From positions 39,922-103,921 of the forward strand of contig JANBPU010000042.1 of the NCBI GenBank assembly GCA_027575805.1: a stretch of DNA of 64,000 nt, in the 5' to 3' direction. Every line of letters starts with the position of its first letter. Positions within the stretch are counted from its first letter, which is position 1. A program made the translations under genes and the position numbers. A model generated the notes under the pieces. That model made no database searches, was not told the DNA's origin, and saw only the letters and a program-made list of their open reading frames with translations. Shown here in pieces: positions 21,456-32,197 of the stretch. This DNA is from Mycoemilia scoparia. Lineage: Eukaryota > Kickxellomycota > Kickxellomycetes > Kickxellales > Kickxellaceae.

Positions 21456-23833
21456 TTAATTTTCAGTTGCCGCAACAACCGGTGCTCCTTCCATAGCGCC
21501 GCCGTTCCGGCTTGCCCCACCACCACCGCTATCTGTACTCTTTTTCCGCTTAGATCCCGGCGTTGGTGCCGAAAGTTGATCTGAGATTATCTGGTATGCC
21601 GCATTGGCCATTGGGTTTGGCTCGTCGTCGTTTCCAGGTGACAAAAGTGACTGCTTTCTCTTCCTGGTCCTGAACTGTATGAATGTGTTTGACCATTTTG
21701 GTGCTGCAAGCTTCGATATCCTCTCAACCTCTTTGCGCAGCGTGTTCAGGTTATGCATCACCTGGCGGTTAAGATAATTGAGGTCTTCCATCCGCTGGTG
21801 CAACTCCATGACCTTTTCTGGACTCTCGCCTGGGACTATAGTTGCTCTGCGGTTGAACATGACTCTTTCGCCCGACTCACTGTCCAGTAGCGGCCCCTCG
21901 ACTTCTGGATTTAGCCCCGTTCTTTGTGGTGCAGGCGTCTGGGCCAGTGGCGGAAGGTTGAGCGGATGCTTGGCTTGCTTTTGGTCGGCCCTCAGTCTCT
22001 GTTCTTCTAGGGCACTTTTTAACATGGCTACCCGATTTTCATAGTACTCACACTGCTTCTCCATGTCAGCCTCATGCGCACGTCTCTTGTTTCGCAGCCT
22101 TGCCGCGCTTTGTGCATTGCGTTTTCGCTTTTTCATAATCTTTTCGTATTGGGTCTTTTCCTCCTCCGTCATCATCTCATACGGCTTGTCTAGTCCTGGT
22201 ATTTTTTTGGCGCTTGACTTTGACTTGGTCTTTTTTGAAGGCTCTTCAGTCGCATCATTGCTTTTATCACCCGACTTTGACCTCTTGTTCCGCTTCTCTC
22301 CTGACGCCGATGCTGTTTCTGCCGCTGCCGATACTACTACTAATCCCGTTGAACTTTCATTAGGTCGGGCTTGATCTGGTGCGTTGGCTTGTTTATTTAT
22401 AGGGTTTGCTGACAGATTGTCCACTGAAGTTGTCATGCTAGTAGTTGAAGTTGTAGTAGACATGGTGAGAGGTACAGCGCCACTTCCCGTATGCAATTCA
22501 TGGTGATGGTGGCTATCATTTGGTCTGGTTGTCTGAATACTGGCTTCATTTGGGTGTGTACTTTGGGTGGGCGGGATGCCTGTCAAATTAGGTGGTGGTG
22601 GTTGGGTGTTTTGCAAAGGAACGGAGGATGGGATGTTCTCATCAGTATGACTTAGGATGTTGGCTCTAATAGCTCCGCCTGGGGATGTTTGATGGTGGAC
22701 CGCGGATGGCGAGTGTATTGTGTTGTCAGTTGGATAGGGCGGTGGGCGGCCCAATGGCTGCGACCGATGGTGAATCGTTGAGGGGGATGGCGGTCTAAGG
22801 GGAGGAGGCATAGTAAAGGGTGCAGCGGATGGAGGCGATAGTCTTGTACTATTAGGTGGCTGATTCATTTGTCCTGGCCGCACTGATGGTGTGAGTGTTT
22901 GGTGCCCTTGATGCGGGTTGTTATCGCTGTTACTGCTGGTAGTAGTGACGGCAGTGGGAGCTGGAGCAGCATTATTTTGGTAGCCTGGTTGTGGGTCTGA
23001 TGGTGGGGGCATTGGTCCCTTGGGTGTGGATGAAGGCTGCGATGGATAGTGTGGGTGCTGGCCAGATGGAGTTGTTGGATTGAAGGGTGGCGGTGATGAC
23101 GGCCCACGGCTGGGATGGTGGTGGCTACTGCCAAAGTAGTGTTGAGGATCTGCAGGCTGGTAATGCCCCTGAGGTCGCTGGTGGTAATTGTAGGATGGTG
23201 CGACATATCTGTCTTCATGTGAAGCATATGTCGCTGGGTTTCTCGCGTTGTCTTGCGGTGAGCTATAGTATGGCTGCCCATGGTACGGTGCTCTGCCATC
23301 ATACTGCCCATTGTGTTGAAGAGGAGGCTGAGGCGAGATGGGACCGCCAGACCCTGTGTTTGCTGGATAAGCCTTATTGTGGGGACTTGGATGCGGTTGG
23401 TATTGGTCATATCGATATCCCTGTGAAACTGTGGACGAAGAGGTTGCTGGCTGGGGCGGGGGAGTTGAGTGGGGATCGTATGATTGGTGGTGGTAGCTCT
23501 AAACCAAATATGTTGCAAATATTATCAAACTTGTTGCACCTATTTCAACAAGATATTCAAAATATGATATTGTGCTGTACTTACTTGAGGTGAAAGCTGT
23601 GGATAGTACCTACTGTTGCCTCTGCTACTACTGGCTTGGTGGTGCTCCAAAGAATTGAGGGGCGGTGGTCGTCCATAAGAAGGTGGGTTCTCTCGCACTG
23701 TGGATCCTGGGATTGGTGCTGTTGTCGGTGGAAATATTGGCCTTCTGGCCTGCTGGGCCTGGGGCGTGTGTTGGGAGGGTGATGTAAGGCTGTGTATGCC
23801 TGGTAGCTGATATCTACGACCAGAGTCCGTCAT
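21456..23833 (-). CDS. bZIP transcription factor
   Basis: Two minus-strand exons (23585-23833 and 21456-23498) encode 763 residues. The first 480 or so residues are proline, serine, threonine, histidine and glutamine-rich, typical of a disordered activation region. A lysine-rich segment precedes the bZIP domain at about residues 538-590. The basic region is KRKRNAQSAARLRNKRRAHE, with the N...AA..R pattern of DNA-contacting residues. The following zipper has leucine or similar residues at heptad spacing (EYYENRVAMLKSALEEQRLR). A downstream helical stretch (HQRMEDLNYLNRQVMHNLNT) may be a second coiled coil. It most resembles the fungal Gcn4/Met4/Cys3-like bZIP group, but the target pathway cannot be told. 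The product should be nuclear. Confidence 0.9.
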
Positions 23834-24755
23834 TTCTGAAACTAATTTGCCAAAAACTACCAACAAAGTTCGAGGCGACAATAGGATATGTATGTGTGTG
23901 ATACCACAGCCCTTTCCGATATAATGGAGATACCAGATGGAAAAATATATACTGCCGGTTGCTAATAAGTATAGTATTGTAAGAGAAGAGAGCTGTGAAG
24001 AGGGCCCGTCAAAAATTTAAAATGCAAAATGAAGTTTAGCAGAGAAAGGCAACAGAGAAAAAGCCTTTTAGGCGTAAACACAGAAATGAAACTGCAGACG
24101 TAGACTATAAAAAAGAGGTGAAAAGAGGACCGCCTCACCTGGGACACAGCGTTACTAAGAATGATGTGTGTGGGGCCAAGATAGAACCCGACCTTCAAGC
24201 ATAGTCCTCCTCAGTATACGCTAGACTGTGATCCCAAGCAGGAATGGGCGAAGGTTAGGCGTGTAGGTATCTGTATCTAGCAAATACAAAAACGACCCGG
24301 TGCGTGACTGAAGGGGTGGGTACGTTCCCGCAAAATATGTAATGATGCTGTAGCATCATACCAAATGGCACCTCGAGCCTAAAAATGGAAAATTAAATTG
24401 GGCCATCATCGCGCTATTTGTCTGAGTCAGTCATCGTGTAAGTGCTTGGCTTTGTCATCAACCATTGGCGAGAGGGGGATACGCATGTGTTGGTGGTGAC
24501 AATGGCCTGCATCTTGCGCCCACTGACTCGATGGAAAAGGCAGTAATTTTCGCTCAACTGCTAGCCGCGTGTGTAAGCGTCTTCCACAACTTTCCTTTTT
24601 TGGAATAGTGATGCGCAGCCAGTTTCCATTGAGGGAAGGCATTCAAAAAAAATTCCACCATCATCACCGTCATCGCTATCACGGCTATTGTTTTTTTCTG
24701 TGATTCCGTGGGTCACAGAAAAAAGCAGCCGTTGGTTTTGCCACTTCTACACGCC
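23834..24755. other. Upstream region of the bZIP gene, no gene seen
   Basis: About 0.9 kb between the bZIP start and the next start on the other strand. It is mixed in composition, with a purine-rich run near 23980-24120 and a palindrome-like segment GTGATTCCGTGGGTCACAG near 24700. It probably holds both promoters. Confidence 0.4.
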
Positions 24756-25618
24756 ATGATAATAGCCTCCCTTCCCTTCTCATTATGTGTGTATGCGCAG
24801 ACCACAGAGAAGCTTGACATCTCCCAGCTTCAGCCTTCTGGCTTGTTGCACTTTGTAGTGACTAATTTGGGACACAAGACCATGAGAAGGACCATGATGG
24901 AAAATTGTGTTCTGTTGCCTACCTTGGCTGCCCTGTTTTCCACCATAGTACGTGCTAGCTTCATTATTTTTCCAGACAAGGAAAGAGTGGGAGAGCCTCT
25001 CATGCATATGGCCAATTAATGTATGCATATAGCTTGCAACAACACAGACTATCATAATACCAGGGGTTCTGTAATAACGCCATTGTCTATATCTTAATAG
25101 CTCGGTTGTGAGCTTGCTCAGCAATCTTTCTCTAGCCTATCCAGCTGTGTATATTCAGGCCGCAACGCTATCGCGGCTCCCTACCAGACAGACCTGTCAC
25201 ATACAGCTTTTTTAAGGAGCTGCAGGAGCTGCCAGAACCCCATACAGCGTCTTTCCCAGCATTCTCTCTGCCCCAAACTGCCGTCTGCCTGCTACAGGTA
25301 CCCTGGGGGCGACGAAAAATCATTTTTTTGGAATCTGAGCTGGAGGCAGCTATTGATATCAGCCAATCATGTAAGCAACCGGATTGCCCTTTTTGGAAAA
25401 GCCCATTATATTTCCTGCAAAGGCTTTCAATTGTGCGTGAGACTCTTTGCTGCAGAACACTGACATCCCACTCAACTTGCTTTTTGTTATCCCATTAGCT
25501 CAGCCTAGGTAGTGAGCTGGAATCGAGTGTCTTTGCTATTCTCGCCTATTTCGTGCTTTTCTTGGGGGTCATGGTTATAGACATGCCTATGAGCCTCCCC
25601 TGTCATGCGCATGCTTAA
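24756..25618 (+). CDS. Unidentified type I membrane protein, three exons
   Basis: No single exon is long, but three join with agreeing phases: 24756-24947 (GTACGT donor), 25136-25370 (after TCTCTAG, GTAAGC donor) and 25509-25618 (after GCCTAG), giving 178 residues. The protein starts MIIASLPFSLCVYAQ, a likely signal peptide with cleavage after alanine. A luminal-looking part follows (KLDISQLQPSGLLHFVVTNL, then FFKELQELPEP and VCLLQVPWGRRKIIFLESEL). It ends in one membrane segment (VFAILAYFVLFLGVMVI) and a short tail. The layout suggests an ER or cell-surface protein. I do not recognise the family. An alternative frame through exon 2 also lacks stops but has a shadow-like, cysteine and serine-rich composition. 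Confidence 0.48.
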
Positions 25619-25809
25619 TTGTCACAAATATGGGTGCTGCACAAATTATTGAAGGCATACTGAGCTTGCTTACATTACCTGGCATTGTTTGTTTTGGCCT
25701 CCCAATGACCATGCCTTGCCCTGCTTTCAATTCCTTTGCATATTATAAAAAGCACTCTCCTCACTGCTTTAGATCGCATCTCGGAGAGCACACTCAAATG
25801 GGCATTAGC

Positions 25810-25915
25810 ATATGGATGATAGTTTTCGAAGGGTACCTTTTGGTGGCCAACGATTATAGGCGCAATCACAGTTGATAATCAAGCATATTCACCCTTTAAA
25901 AACAACTACACATAT
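25810..25915. repeat. MITE copy 8
   Basis: Left end ATATGGATGATAGTTTTCGA, right end TTTAAAAACAACTACACATA. Interior TTTTGGTGGCCAACGATTAT. It abuts one side of the repeat at 25919-26072. Confidence 0.88.
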
Positions 25916-25918
25916 GCG

Positions 25919-26072
25919 AGAATCTCCTTTGAAGGTGTACCAGCCATAAGAATATCCTGGATAATAGCCAATAATCTGTCAGGCTCCAGCTAAAATGCAT
26001 GACAGCCTATGGGCCGACTTGCGGGGAATGTGCGAGGGCACTAATCTGTTTCCTTTTAATGGAGAGCTTGCC
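25919..26072 (-). repeat. Dispersed repeat, copy A (between two MITEs)
   Basis: Read on the minus strand, this segment matches 56944-57090 over its whole length at roughly 80 percent by eye. Shared words are GGAAACAGA, TCGGCCCATA, GCTGGAGCCTG and ATTGGCTATTATCCAGG, ending in AAGGAGATTCT. It lies exactly between MITE copies 8 and 9. No open frame is conserved between the two copies, so it is more likely a non-coding element or an RNA-derived repeat. Confidence 0.6.
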
Positions 26073-26193
26073 ATATGGGTGACTATTTTTGAAGGGCGAC
26101 CATCTGCTAACAAATGGTGGTTGCTCGCTTGGCTGTGATTGCCCCTATAAACACAGACCCCAAAAGGTGCCCTTCAAAAGTTACCAGCCATAT
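26073..26193. repeat. MITE copy 9
   Basis: Left end ATATGGGTGACTATTTTTGA, right end CTTCAAAAGTTACCAGCCAT. Interior AACAAATGGTGGTTGCTCGC. The remainder of 25619-26749 shows no gene. Confidence 0.9.
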
Positions 26194-26749
26194 GTGCTCC
26201 CATTCAAAGGTTCTATTATTGACTATTTACCAGGAATATGACCATTGTCCTGATGTCTATAGGAGTTTATGTGTATGATAGAGGTCCTCTATAATTGTTT
26301 ATAGACGCTCTCCATTCCCCGATAGAGTCGTTATTATTGCCGACCGCGTGTGTACATATGTATAGGAATGGAGACGCTCTGGTATTTTGATGCCAGTTCT
26401 AGTGACTCTACATATACACCCCAGTTTGGCTCGGGGAATGCATACTATGTAACTATACATTAGCCAGATGTGGATTGATGGGACTTGCAGCATCATTATG
26501 TGAGATCCCTATAGATAATTATACCGTGCAGCGACTATTCTCAGCTACAACCCTGACGATTTATTTAAAATTCCAAAACTACAGTGTCGTTCTACACTAT
26601 TGAAAATCTGCAATGCCGCAAATTGCCTGCTTTATTCTAATGGGCTGGCTGTATGCAGTCTTTTATTTTGCATTTTCTGCTATGAAGCCTGGGCTCCACG
26701 CAATTCTGCCATCATCCATAGCCTTCGAGATTTCTACCATCACGCCTTT

Positions 26750-27339
26750 CTACTTTGCCCTAATTAGCGAGATGTTGTCACCCTTCAGCATGATGCGACC
26801 TATATTCCAGCGTTTTGCTCTCTGTCAGCACAATGTTTTGTAAGAAAAATACAGCATTTGCTAGTTCCACGTTTACTTGCCTACTGGTGTTTTCAGGTTC
26901 TTCTTTATTTGGACTTCTTCGGCATTGTCAAGCACAACATTCATGAATTCATCAAAGCCCTATATTGATCAATACGCTCAAGGTCATTAGTGCTGATTTT
27001 CTTTTTTGAGGACATACCGTTGATCTGATTTCCTTACCAGGATCTCCCCCTCGATTCTCATAGCCGTCTGTTCATAAAGCCATATCTCCACCCTTTGTTT
27101 CTATTTTGTCGTTAAATCGCATCAAGTAAGCCTGCCCTGTAGTGGCATTTGTCATATGCATAGTGTTGGTTTTTTCACTCACCTGTTGAAGGAACCTGAA
27201 AATAAGGTTCTAATTTTTGAAGCAAATGTATAATTGGTTAGAGATAAATGTCGTTGCGCTCCATATATTATCATAAGGCTACAGGTGAGAATATACTTAC
27301 GATTGGCTGGACCATAACCTTCTGTACTCTTGTCGACAT
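26750..27339 (-). CDS. SME1: Spliceosomal Sm protein E
   Basis: SmE is one of seven Sm proteins forming the ring on U1, U2, U4 and U5 snRNAs. Five very short minus-strand exons (27301-27339, 27183-27209, 27038-27100, 26885-26959, 26750-26821) all have phase-0 borders and give 91 residues. The reading matches SmE along its length: MSTRVQKVMVQPI, NLIFRFLQQ, RVEIWLYEQTAMRIEGEIL, GFDEFMNVVLDNAEEV, and the Sm2 block GRIMLKGDNISLIRAK. Exons are 27-75 bp, so no long open frame reveals the gene. A slightly longer basic insert (KNLKTPRAKRWN) lies between the Sm1 and Sm2 motifs. Confidence 0.93.
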
Positions 27340-28121
27340 TTTGGGGGTTTATTTTTCCTTTGCAATTCTATCCTTATTCTTTACTATGGCTTGGTGCTTT
27401 TGATTACGCCAGTTTACTGAAACGTTTTAGATTTAATGAACACAGTGTATAAACACTTTATTATGGGTAGCTGGCGAGAGGCTGCTTTGGACGCTGACTC
27501 CCAAGCCTTTTGCTATAAACACAAAATTTAACCACTTCCTTTTATATTGTATGATAAAAAGAAACTTCTATTGCACTATAGTTATTGTTGAAATGTGTAT
27601 ATAATAAAATATTGTCTGATGGGCTTTGAATCTAGAACCATACTTGATATGGGCGAGCAATATTCCTCTTCAAGTATAGGCTATTTAATTTACTGCTAAT
27701 ATTGAAAACCAAATAACCAAAATAAAGAGGCGAGGTACTGGTGTACTGCTATGAGAGGCCTGTACCATATTTTTGAATTGTTTGGCGTTTTCATTGTAAT
27801 TGATGTTTAAGAAGTCGGTGTGCTCTGCTATGGCTTTTATTGACCTTTCAGCCGAGATTATAGCATCACATTAGGTCCACGTTTAGTGCCCAATAGAAAT
27901 GCCACAGGCTTTTGACATTTTGCTCAAAGCTATTTGTGGTTTGGTTTACTACCAAAAATGGCCACCCAGTATTAAAATGTACATTCTCCTACGCCTTTAC
28001 AAAGCCCAATCATTCTTGCCTCTTTTTACTCAGACGGCTTGTTTTGATCGATCGTCAGCTTCAACCTGGCCTCTTTCTTTCTGAATTTTATAGCTTTTCG
28101 CCTTCCTGTACTGTTATACAA

Positions 28122-28367
28122 TTATTTAAAGAACCTGTATTGTCGCACCATAATCAGCCGCCTTATGCGCAACCAACGTAGCACCTTACGAGCACCAAAT
28201 TTATAAGCTATTAAATCTCCAAAGGTAGAAATTAGCAAGCATACTCCATTCCGTACCATACACCTGGCTACTTGCATGCTTGTCCGTAATTCGGTTGAGC
28301 ACGAAAAGTAAGACTTAACTGCCAGAGCCAACAGCACAGCTAGTATAGCTAAACTCCAAAATACCAT
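28122..28367 (-). CDS. Possible small membrane protein, uncertain
   Basis: An 81-codon frame with an N-terminal hydrophobic segment (VFWSLAILAVLLALAVKSYF) followed by a basic tail rich in arginine. Its start lies only 34 bp from the muskelin start on the other strand. A GTAAGG donor inside the frame hints at another exon, but I found no acceptor that continues it well. It may be a real tail-anchored-like protein or chance. The rest of 27340-28121 shows no feature. Confidence 0.25.
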   Translation of the reverse strand: MVFWSLAILAVLLALAVKSYFSCSTELRTSMQVARCMVRNGVCLLISTFGDLIAYKFGARKVLRWLRIRRLIMVRQYRFFK

Positions 28368-28401
28368 ACAACACAGTTACCAATTCTGATCAAGTAGAAC
28401 C

Positions 28402-31400
28402 ATGTCGATACCGGATCTACAAGTATCCAATATGTATAATTATCGCGTAATTATGCCTAGAGGCCAGAAGCACGCCATATACAAGTGTGAGGTACCAGTA
28501 TACGATCCAGGCTCGATCTCTGCGGTTTCGCTCCCTAGAGCAACAGTGCTTAAGCCATTGAATACCACTCCTGGTCCAAGGTCTACAATGGCTCAATTTC
28601 AGTATATCAGCACGAAGCTTCAATACAGTATATATTCATGGTCATCTCAGACCCCAAGGTACGGGCCTCACAATATAATGGTGGATGACCCAGAAGATCA
28701 GGGCTCTAGATGGTCAAGCGCAAACAAGAATCACCATCAGTATATAACGCTGGAGCTCGAAAAGCCATCTCTGGTTCGCACAATCACCTTTGGCAAGTAC
28801 CATAAGCCGCATGTGTGTAATCTTAAGGAATTCAAGGTATATGGAGGAATGTACCCAGATACAATGACTGAGCTTCTGCATAGCGGTCTGCAAAATGATA
28901 CCGATGCCGAAACATTCTTGCTTAGACAAAATGTTGGTAGGGCGTGCATTCCTTGTCGCTACATAAAGATCCATCCCCTTCTTGCTCATGAGCAGAAGTT
29001 CAGCTTTAGTATATGGTATGTTGAGCTCCAGGGGACCTGTGATTCAACCATAATGGACTATGTGATTAATGCCTACCAGCGTGAACAGAATGGTACTATA
29101 CTGCGATCCTGTCTTCGATTCCTTCGCGACAACAACTTGGATGAATCATTCGAGGTCCTTCAGGCTCAGACTCAAGTCAAGCTCGAGACGCCTTATGTTG
29201 CAAACCTGTTCAAGGCCTTTGTTTTGGATAACAACATAGACGCTACAGAAAGACTCTTAAGCTCTGCCGAACAAAGTGGCTACTTTGATAGATATGCCAA
29301 GTCGCTGGTACACAAATCCATTTGGAGGCGGCTGTATTCTTTAAATGGCGCAACTCCACGCGGGAGGGGTGGCCACCAAATGTGCATTGATGATGTGCGA
29401 GGAAAGATATATCTGTATGGTGGATGGGACGGGACCCAGGGGCTTGGTGATCTTTGGGAGTTTGATATTGAGTCTCGATCATGGGCTTGTATCGATACAA
29501 ATACAGAAATCCACGGAGGTCCTGGCCCATTATCCTGCCATAGTATGTGCTATGATCCCAAGAGAAGACAAATTTATATCATGGGTAACTTCATAGCTCC
29601 AGAAATGCGGCCAAGAGCTAACCTACAAAGCAATCTGTATCGTTACGATGTTGAATCGGCACGCTGGGAAATTGTCATGGCCAGCACTGAAAATTACGGT
29701 GGACCACACCTTGTGTATGATGGTCAAATGGTATACGATGCAAAGCATCATTGCATATACATATACGGTGGGCGGGTGGTCGTCGAAGACCTTGTGGAGG
29801 CAGGGGTGGTTTACAGTGGGTTATATCGATTTAACATTGAAGCGAGTAAGTGGAAAATGCTCAAGCCAGATGCCGATCTAAGGGTTTCCGAATTTCATCT
29901 TCGAGGAAGACTGTTTCATACCATGAGCATAGATTCAGATGAACAAAAGCTGTATATCTTTTCTGGCCAGCGCGATAGAAACGAGTTGGGAAATTTGTAC
30001 ATATATGACATTGTAAGCGACACATTCTATGAGAGGCCAAGAGAACTCATGGACATTATATACCCCAATGGTGGCCGTACCGCTTCCACGGGGAGTCTTA
30101 TATTTGATAGTGTGAAGGATGCTCCTAGTGCCAATATACCCCGACAGCTTATATCCCAAAATCTCCCTTCAGATGACCCAAGCTCCCAAAATGGCTCTGA
30201 GGGCAGGACCCAATGTATATCATTTGATCCGATTCGTAAAGAGTTTTATCTACTTTTAGCTTTTCGCTCCAAAAACATGTCCACAAAGCCCAAGTCCATT
30301 CTTGAAGAAAGAGACTTTGCGAAAAGTCAGAGCAGGGAGCACATCGCGCCTTACTTTTCGCGACCCCACGCGACTACAGAGAGTCTTTACTCAGACGAGA
30401 CATATAACCCCTGGGTTAGACAAAATTCGAGTGGAGTCTTTTGTGTAGCTAATACTCGGCGCTGCGAGGATGTATGCAATGGCGGAGATGGCGCCGTAGC
30501 AATGGTGGTGATGTCATATAGCCTTGAGAGGGAGACATGGGATGAATTATACCATTCAGATCAGCTTGTTGGCACCAAAGATACTTGTAAGGAAGGCCTT
30601 ACGGATAAAGTTGGCTTTAACTTAGCCTGCCAAGCTAATCCTCCTAAAGGTGCTTCTCTTGGCACCCCCATGCGTCGCCAACCTATGCGGTCAACAAAGG
30701 CCAAGGTTCTGGGATTCCAGAATGGTTCTACTACAGCCGATGGAGGTATGGCAACATCTATGCCCGCTGAAGTACCCAGATATAGAGATAGCGCTCCACA
30801 CACCAGTTCTAGCGAGTTCTCACCTCTAGACCATGTGTTTGGAGATCTAGAGGTTGGACACCCACGCCCCCGCTTTGCTCAAAACTGGGTATACTCTACA
30901 AAACTCCATTCAAGCTTCATGTTTGGCGGAAACTCATCACACAGGCACAACAATAAATCCCGACTTCACGACATGTGGGTCATGAAGGTAGAGCAGCCCA
31001 GCACAAAGAAAATACTTAGGCGTGCCATGTTTATAGTTCGAGAGCAGCGTTTTCTTGACCTTTGCCGTGCAGCACAAAGCACCAGTCACGGTGCCTCCAA
31101 TGAATATGGACGGGCAGCTAAAACCGGAGAAGGCACCGATAGCGCAACCAGCGAGATGCAAGCTCTTGATTATTTACAAACCAGAATCGCAGAGGTGATA
31201 AACCATGATGACCCTGAAGAGGTGCGGAAATTCAGAGCTCTTACGATGGCACTCTTTCAGCCGTGGTGCAATGAGCCACAGGAGCACCACACTTCAGTTG
31301 GCTATGCGCCAGGATGGGGGAATGAACAACAGAGATCCTTCAATGATAGAAACAAGGTGTTCAATCGCCTAGTTTCGCTATTACCGCCTGATATAAGCCA

Positions 31401-31446
31401 ACCGGCAATAGACATCAATAAGGTTTTTGCAACACTTGCAGATTGA
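28402..31446 (+). CDS. Muskelin-like kelch protein
   Basis: An uninterrupted 1014-residue frame. The N-terminal third is the muskelin discoidin-like domain, with QFQYISTKLQYSIYSWSSQT, PHNIMVDDPEDQGSRWSS, and HHQYITLELEKPSLVRTITF; it ends near residue 212 at SIWYVELQG. Residues about 213-300 form the LisH/CTLH-type helical segment. Kelch repeats follow, beginning with RGGHQMCIDDVRGKIYLYGG, in which DLWEFD and repeated LYRYD/LYIYD units mark blade edges. Muskelin is a component of the CTLH/GID-type ubiquitin ligase in animals and many fungi. A roughly 300-residue low-complexity region (about 560-810) interrupts the kelch part. Absence of introns is unusual here. The last 150 residues contain the conserved C-terminal region. 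Confidence 0.93.
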   Translation: MSIPDLQVSNMYNYRVIMPRGQKHAIYKCEVPVYDPGSISAVSLPRATVLKPLNTTPGPRSTMAQFQYISTKLQYSIYSWSSQTPRYGPHNIMVDDPEDQGSRWSSANKNHHQYITLELEKPSLVRTITFGKYHKPHVCNLKEFKVYGGMYPDTMTELLHSGLQNDTDAETFLLRQNVGRACIPCRYIKIHPLLAHEQKFSFSIWYVELQGTCDSTIMDYVINAYQREQNGTILRSCLRFLRDNNLDESFEVLQAQTQVKLETPYVANLFKAFVLDNNIDATERLLSSAEQSGYFDRYAKSLVHKSIWRRLYSLNGATPRGRGGHQMCIDDVRGKIYLYGGWDGTQGLGDLWEFDIESRSWACIDTNTEIHGGPGPLSCHSMCYDPKRRQIYIMGNFIAPEMRPRANLQSNLYRYDVESARWEIVMASTENYGGPHLVYDGQMVYDAKHHCIYIYGGRVVVEDLVEAGVVYSGLYRFNIEASKWKMLKPDADLRVSEFHLRGRLFHTMSIDSDEQKLYIFSGQRDRNELGNLYIYDIVSDTFYERPRELMDIIYPNGGRTASTGSLIFDSVKDAPSANIPRQLISQNLPSDDPSSQNGSEGRTQCISFDPIRKEFYLLLAFRSKNMSTKPKSILEERDFAKSQSREHIAPYFSRPHATTESLYSDETYNPWVRQNSSGVFCVANTRRCEDVCNGGDGAVAMVVMSYSLERETWDELYHSDQLVGTKDTCKEGLTDKVGFNLACQANPPKGASLGTPMRRQPMRSTKAKVLGFQNGSTTADGGMATSMPAEVPRYRDSAPHTSSSEFSPLDHVFGDLEVGHPRPRFAQNWVYSTKLHSSFMFGGNSSHRHNNKSRLHDMWVMKVEQPSTKKILRRAMFIVREQRFLDLCRAAQSTSHGASNEYGRAAKTGEGTDSATSEMQALDYLQTRIAEVINHDDPEEVRKFRALTMALFQPWCNEPQEHHTSVGYAPGWGNEQQRSFNDRNKVFNRLVSLLPPDISQPAIDINKVFATLAD

Positions 31447-31467
31447 ACAGAATAAATCACTACACTT

Positions 31468-31468
<1 letters not shown>

Positions 31469-31493
<25 letters not shown>
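31469..31493. repeat. (TA)n microsatellite
   Basis: About twelve TA units directly after the muskelin stop codon, in its 3' untranslated region. Confidence 0.9.
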
Positions 31494-31498
<5 letters not shown>

Positions 31499-31894
31499 AG
31501 GTCCGCCCTCTAAATAAACGCAAACACTATACAGGGTTTCTATCGAAACCAATTTTGTTCTTTTTTGATATACTGTATAGATGAGCGTGTTTAAGCATAC
31601 TCTCATGATAATATTTTGCACATATATTACAACAACTGCAACAGCAGATACCTTAAATACTAATTTTGTAACTGTTTTCAGGAACTCCAAGAATCACATT
31701 ATAGATCATTAATGTTGTTTTTAAATTTATATAATCTCTAGTAACTCTATAATTAATTCAAAACTGTCTTACGGCTTTATTTCACAAGTAATTAGGCATA
31801 AATGGCCCTCAAAAACATCATCATACACCAGTTTCACGCCAGACCATTACCCACATTTTTCTCATGGTCAATATTTGCTATAATTAAAATTTGC

Positions 31895-32016
31895 ATATGG
31901 GTAGTTATTTTTGAAGGGCGACCATTTACTAACAAATGTTGATATCACATTTAGCTGTGATTGCCCCTATAATCAGTGGCTACCAAAAGTCACCCTTCAT
32001 AAATTATGATCCATAT
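31895..32016. repeat. MITE copy 10
   Basis: Left end ATATGGGTAGTTATTTTTGA, right end TCATAAATTATGATCCATAT, so the two ends are of different subtype. Interior GCTGTGATTGCCCCTATAAT and GGCTACCAAAAGTCACCC. The other parts of 31447-32197 are 3' flanks. Confidence 0.92.
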
Positions 32017-32197
32017 TATGTAAAACATTTTGCTGTAGCCCATCCACAGCCATTCTGTGGCTGATCAGTAGTGAAAATCGACCATTATACAAAAAGAATT
32101 ATAAAGGATTAATAAAGGATATTTGGTATGTGCTAAATTAGTAGATCCTGCTTCTAAAAATGACAGTCAGTGCGACATTAATTTGCCACTAAATAAG

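Noticed and set aside
21778..22374. Open frames on the plus strand across the bZIP gene
   Set aside because: Shadow frames of the bZIP coding sequence; the composition is unlike protein and no domain is present.
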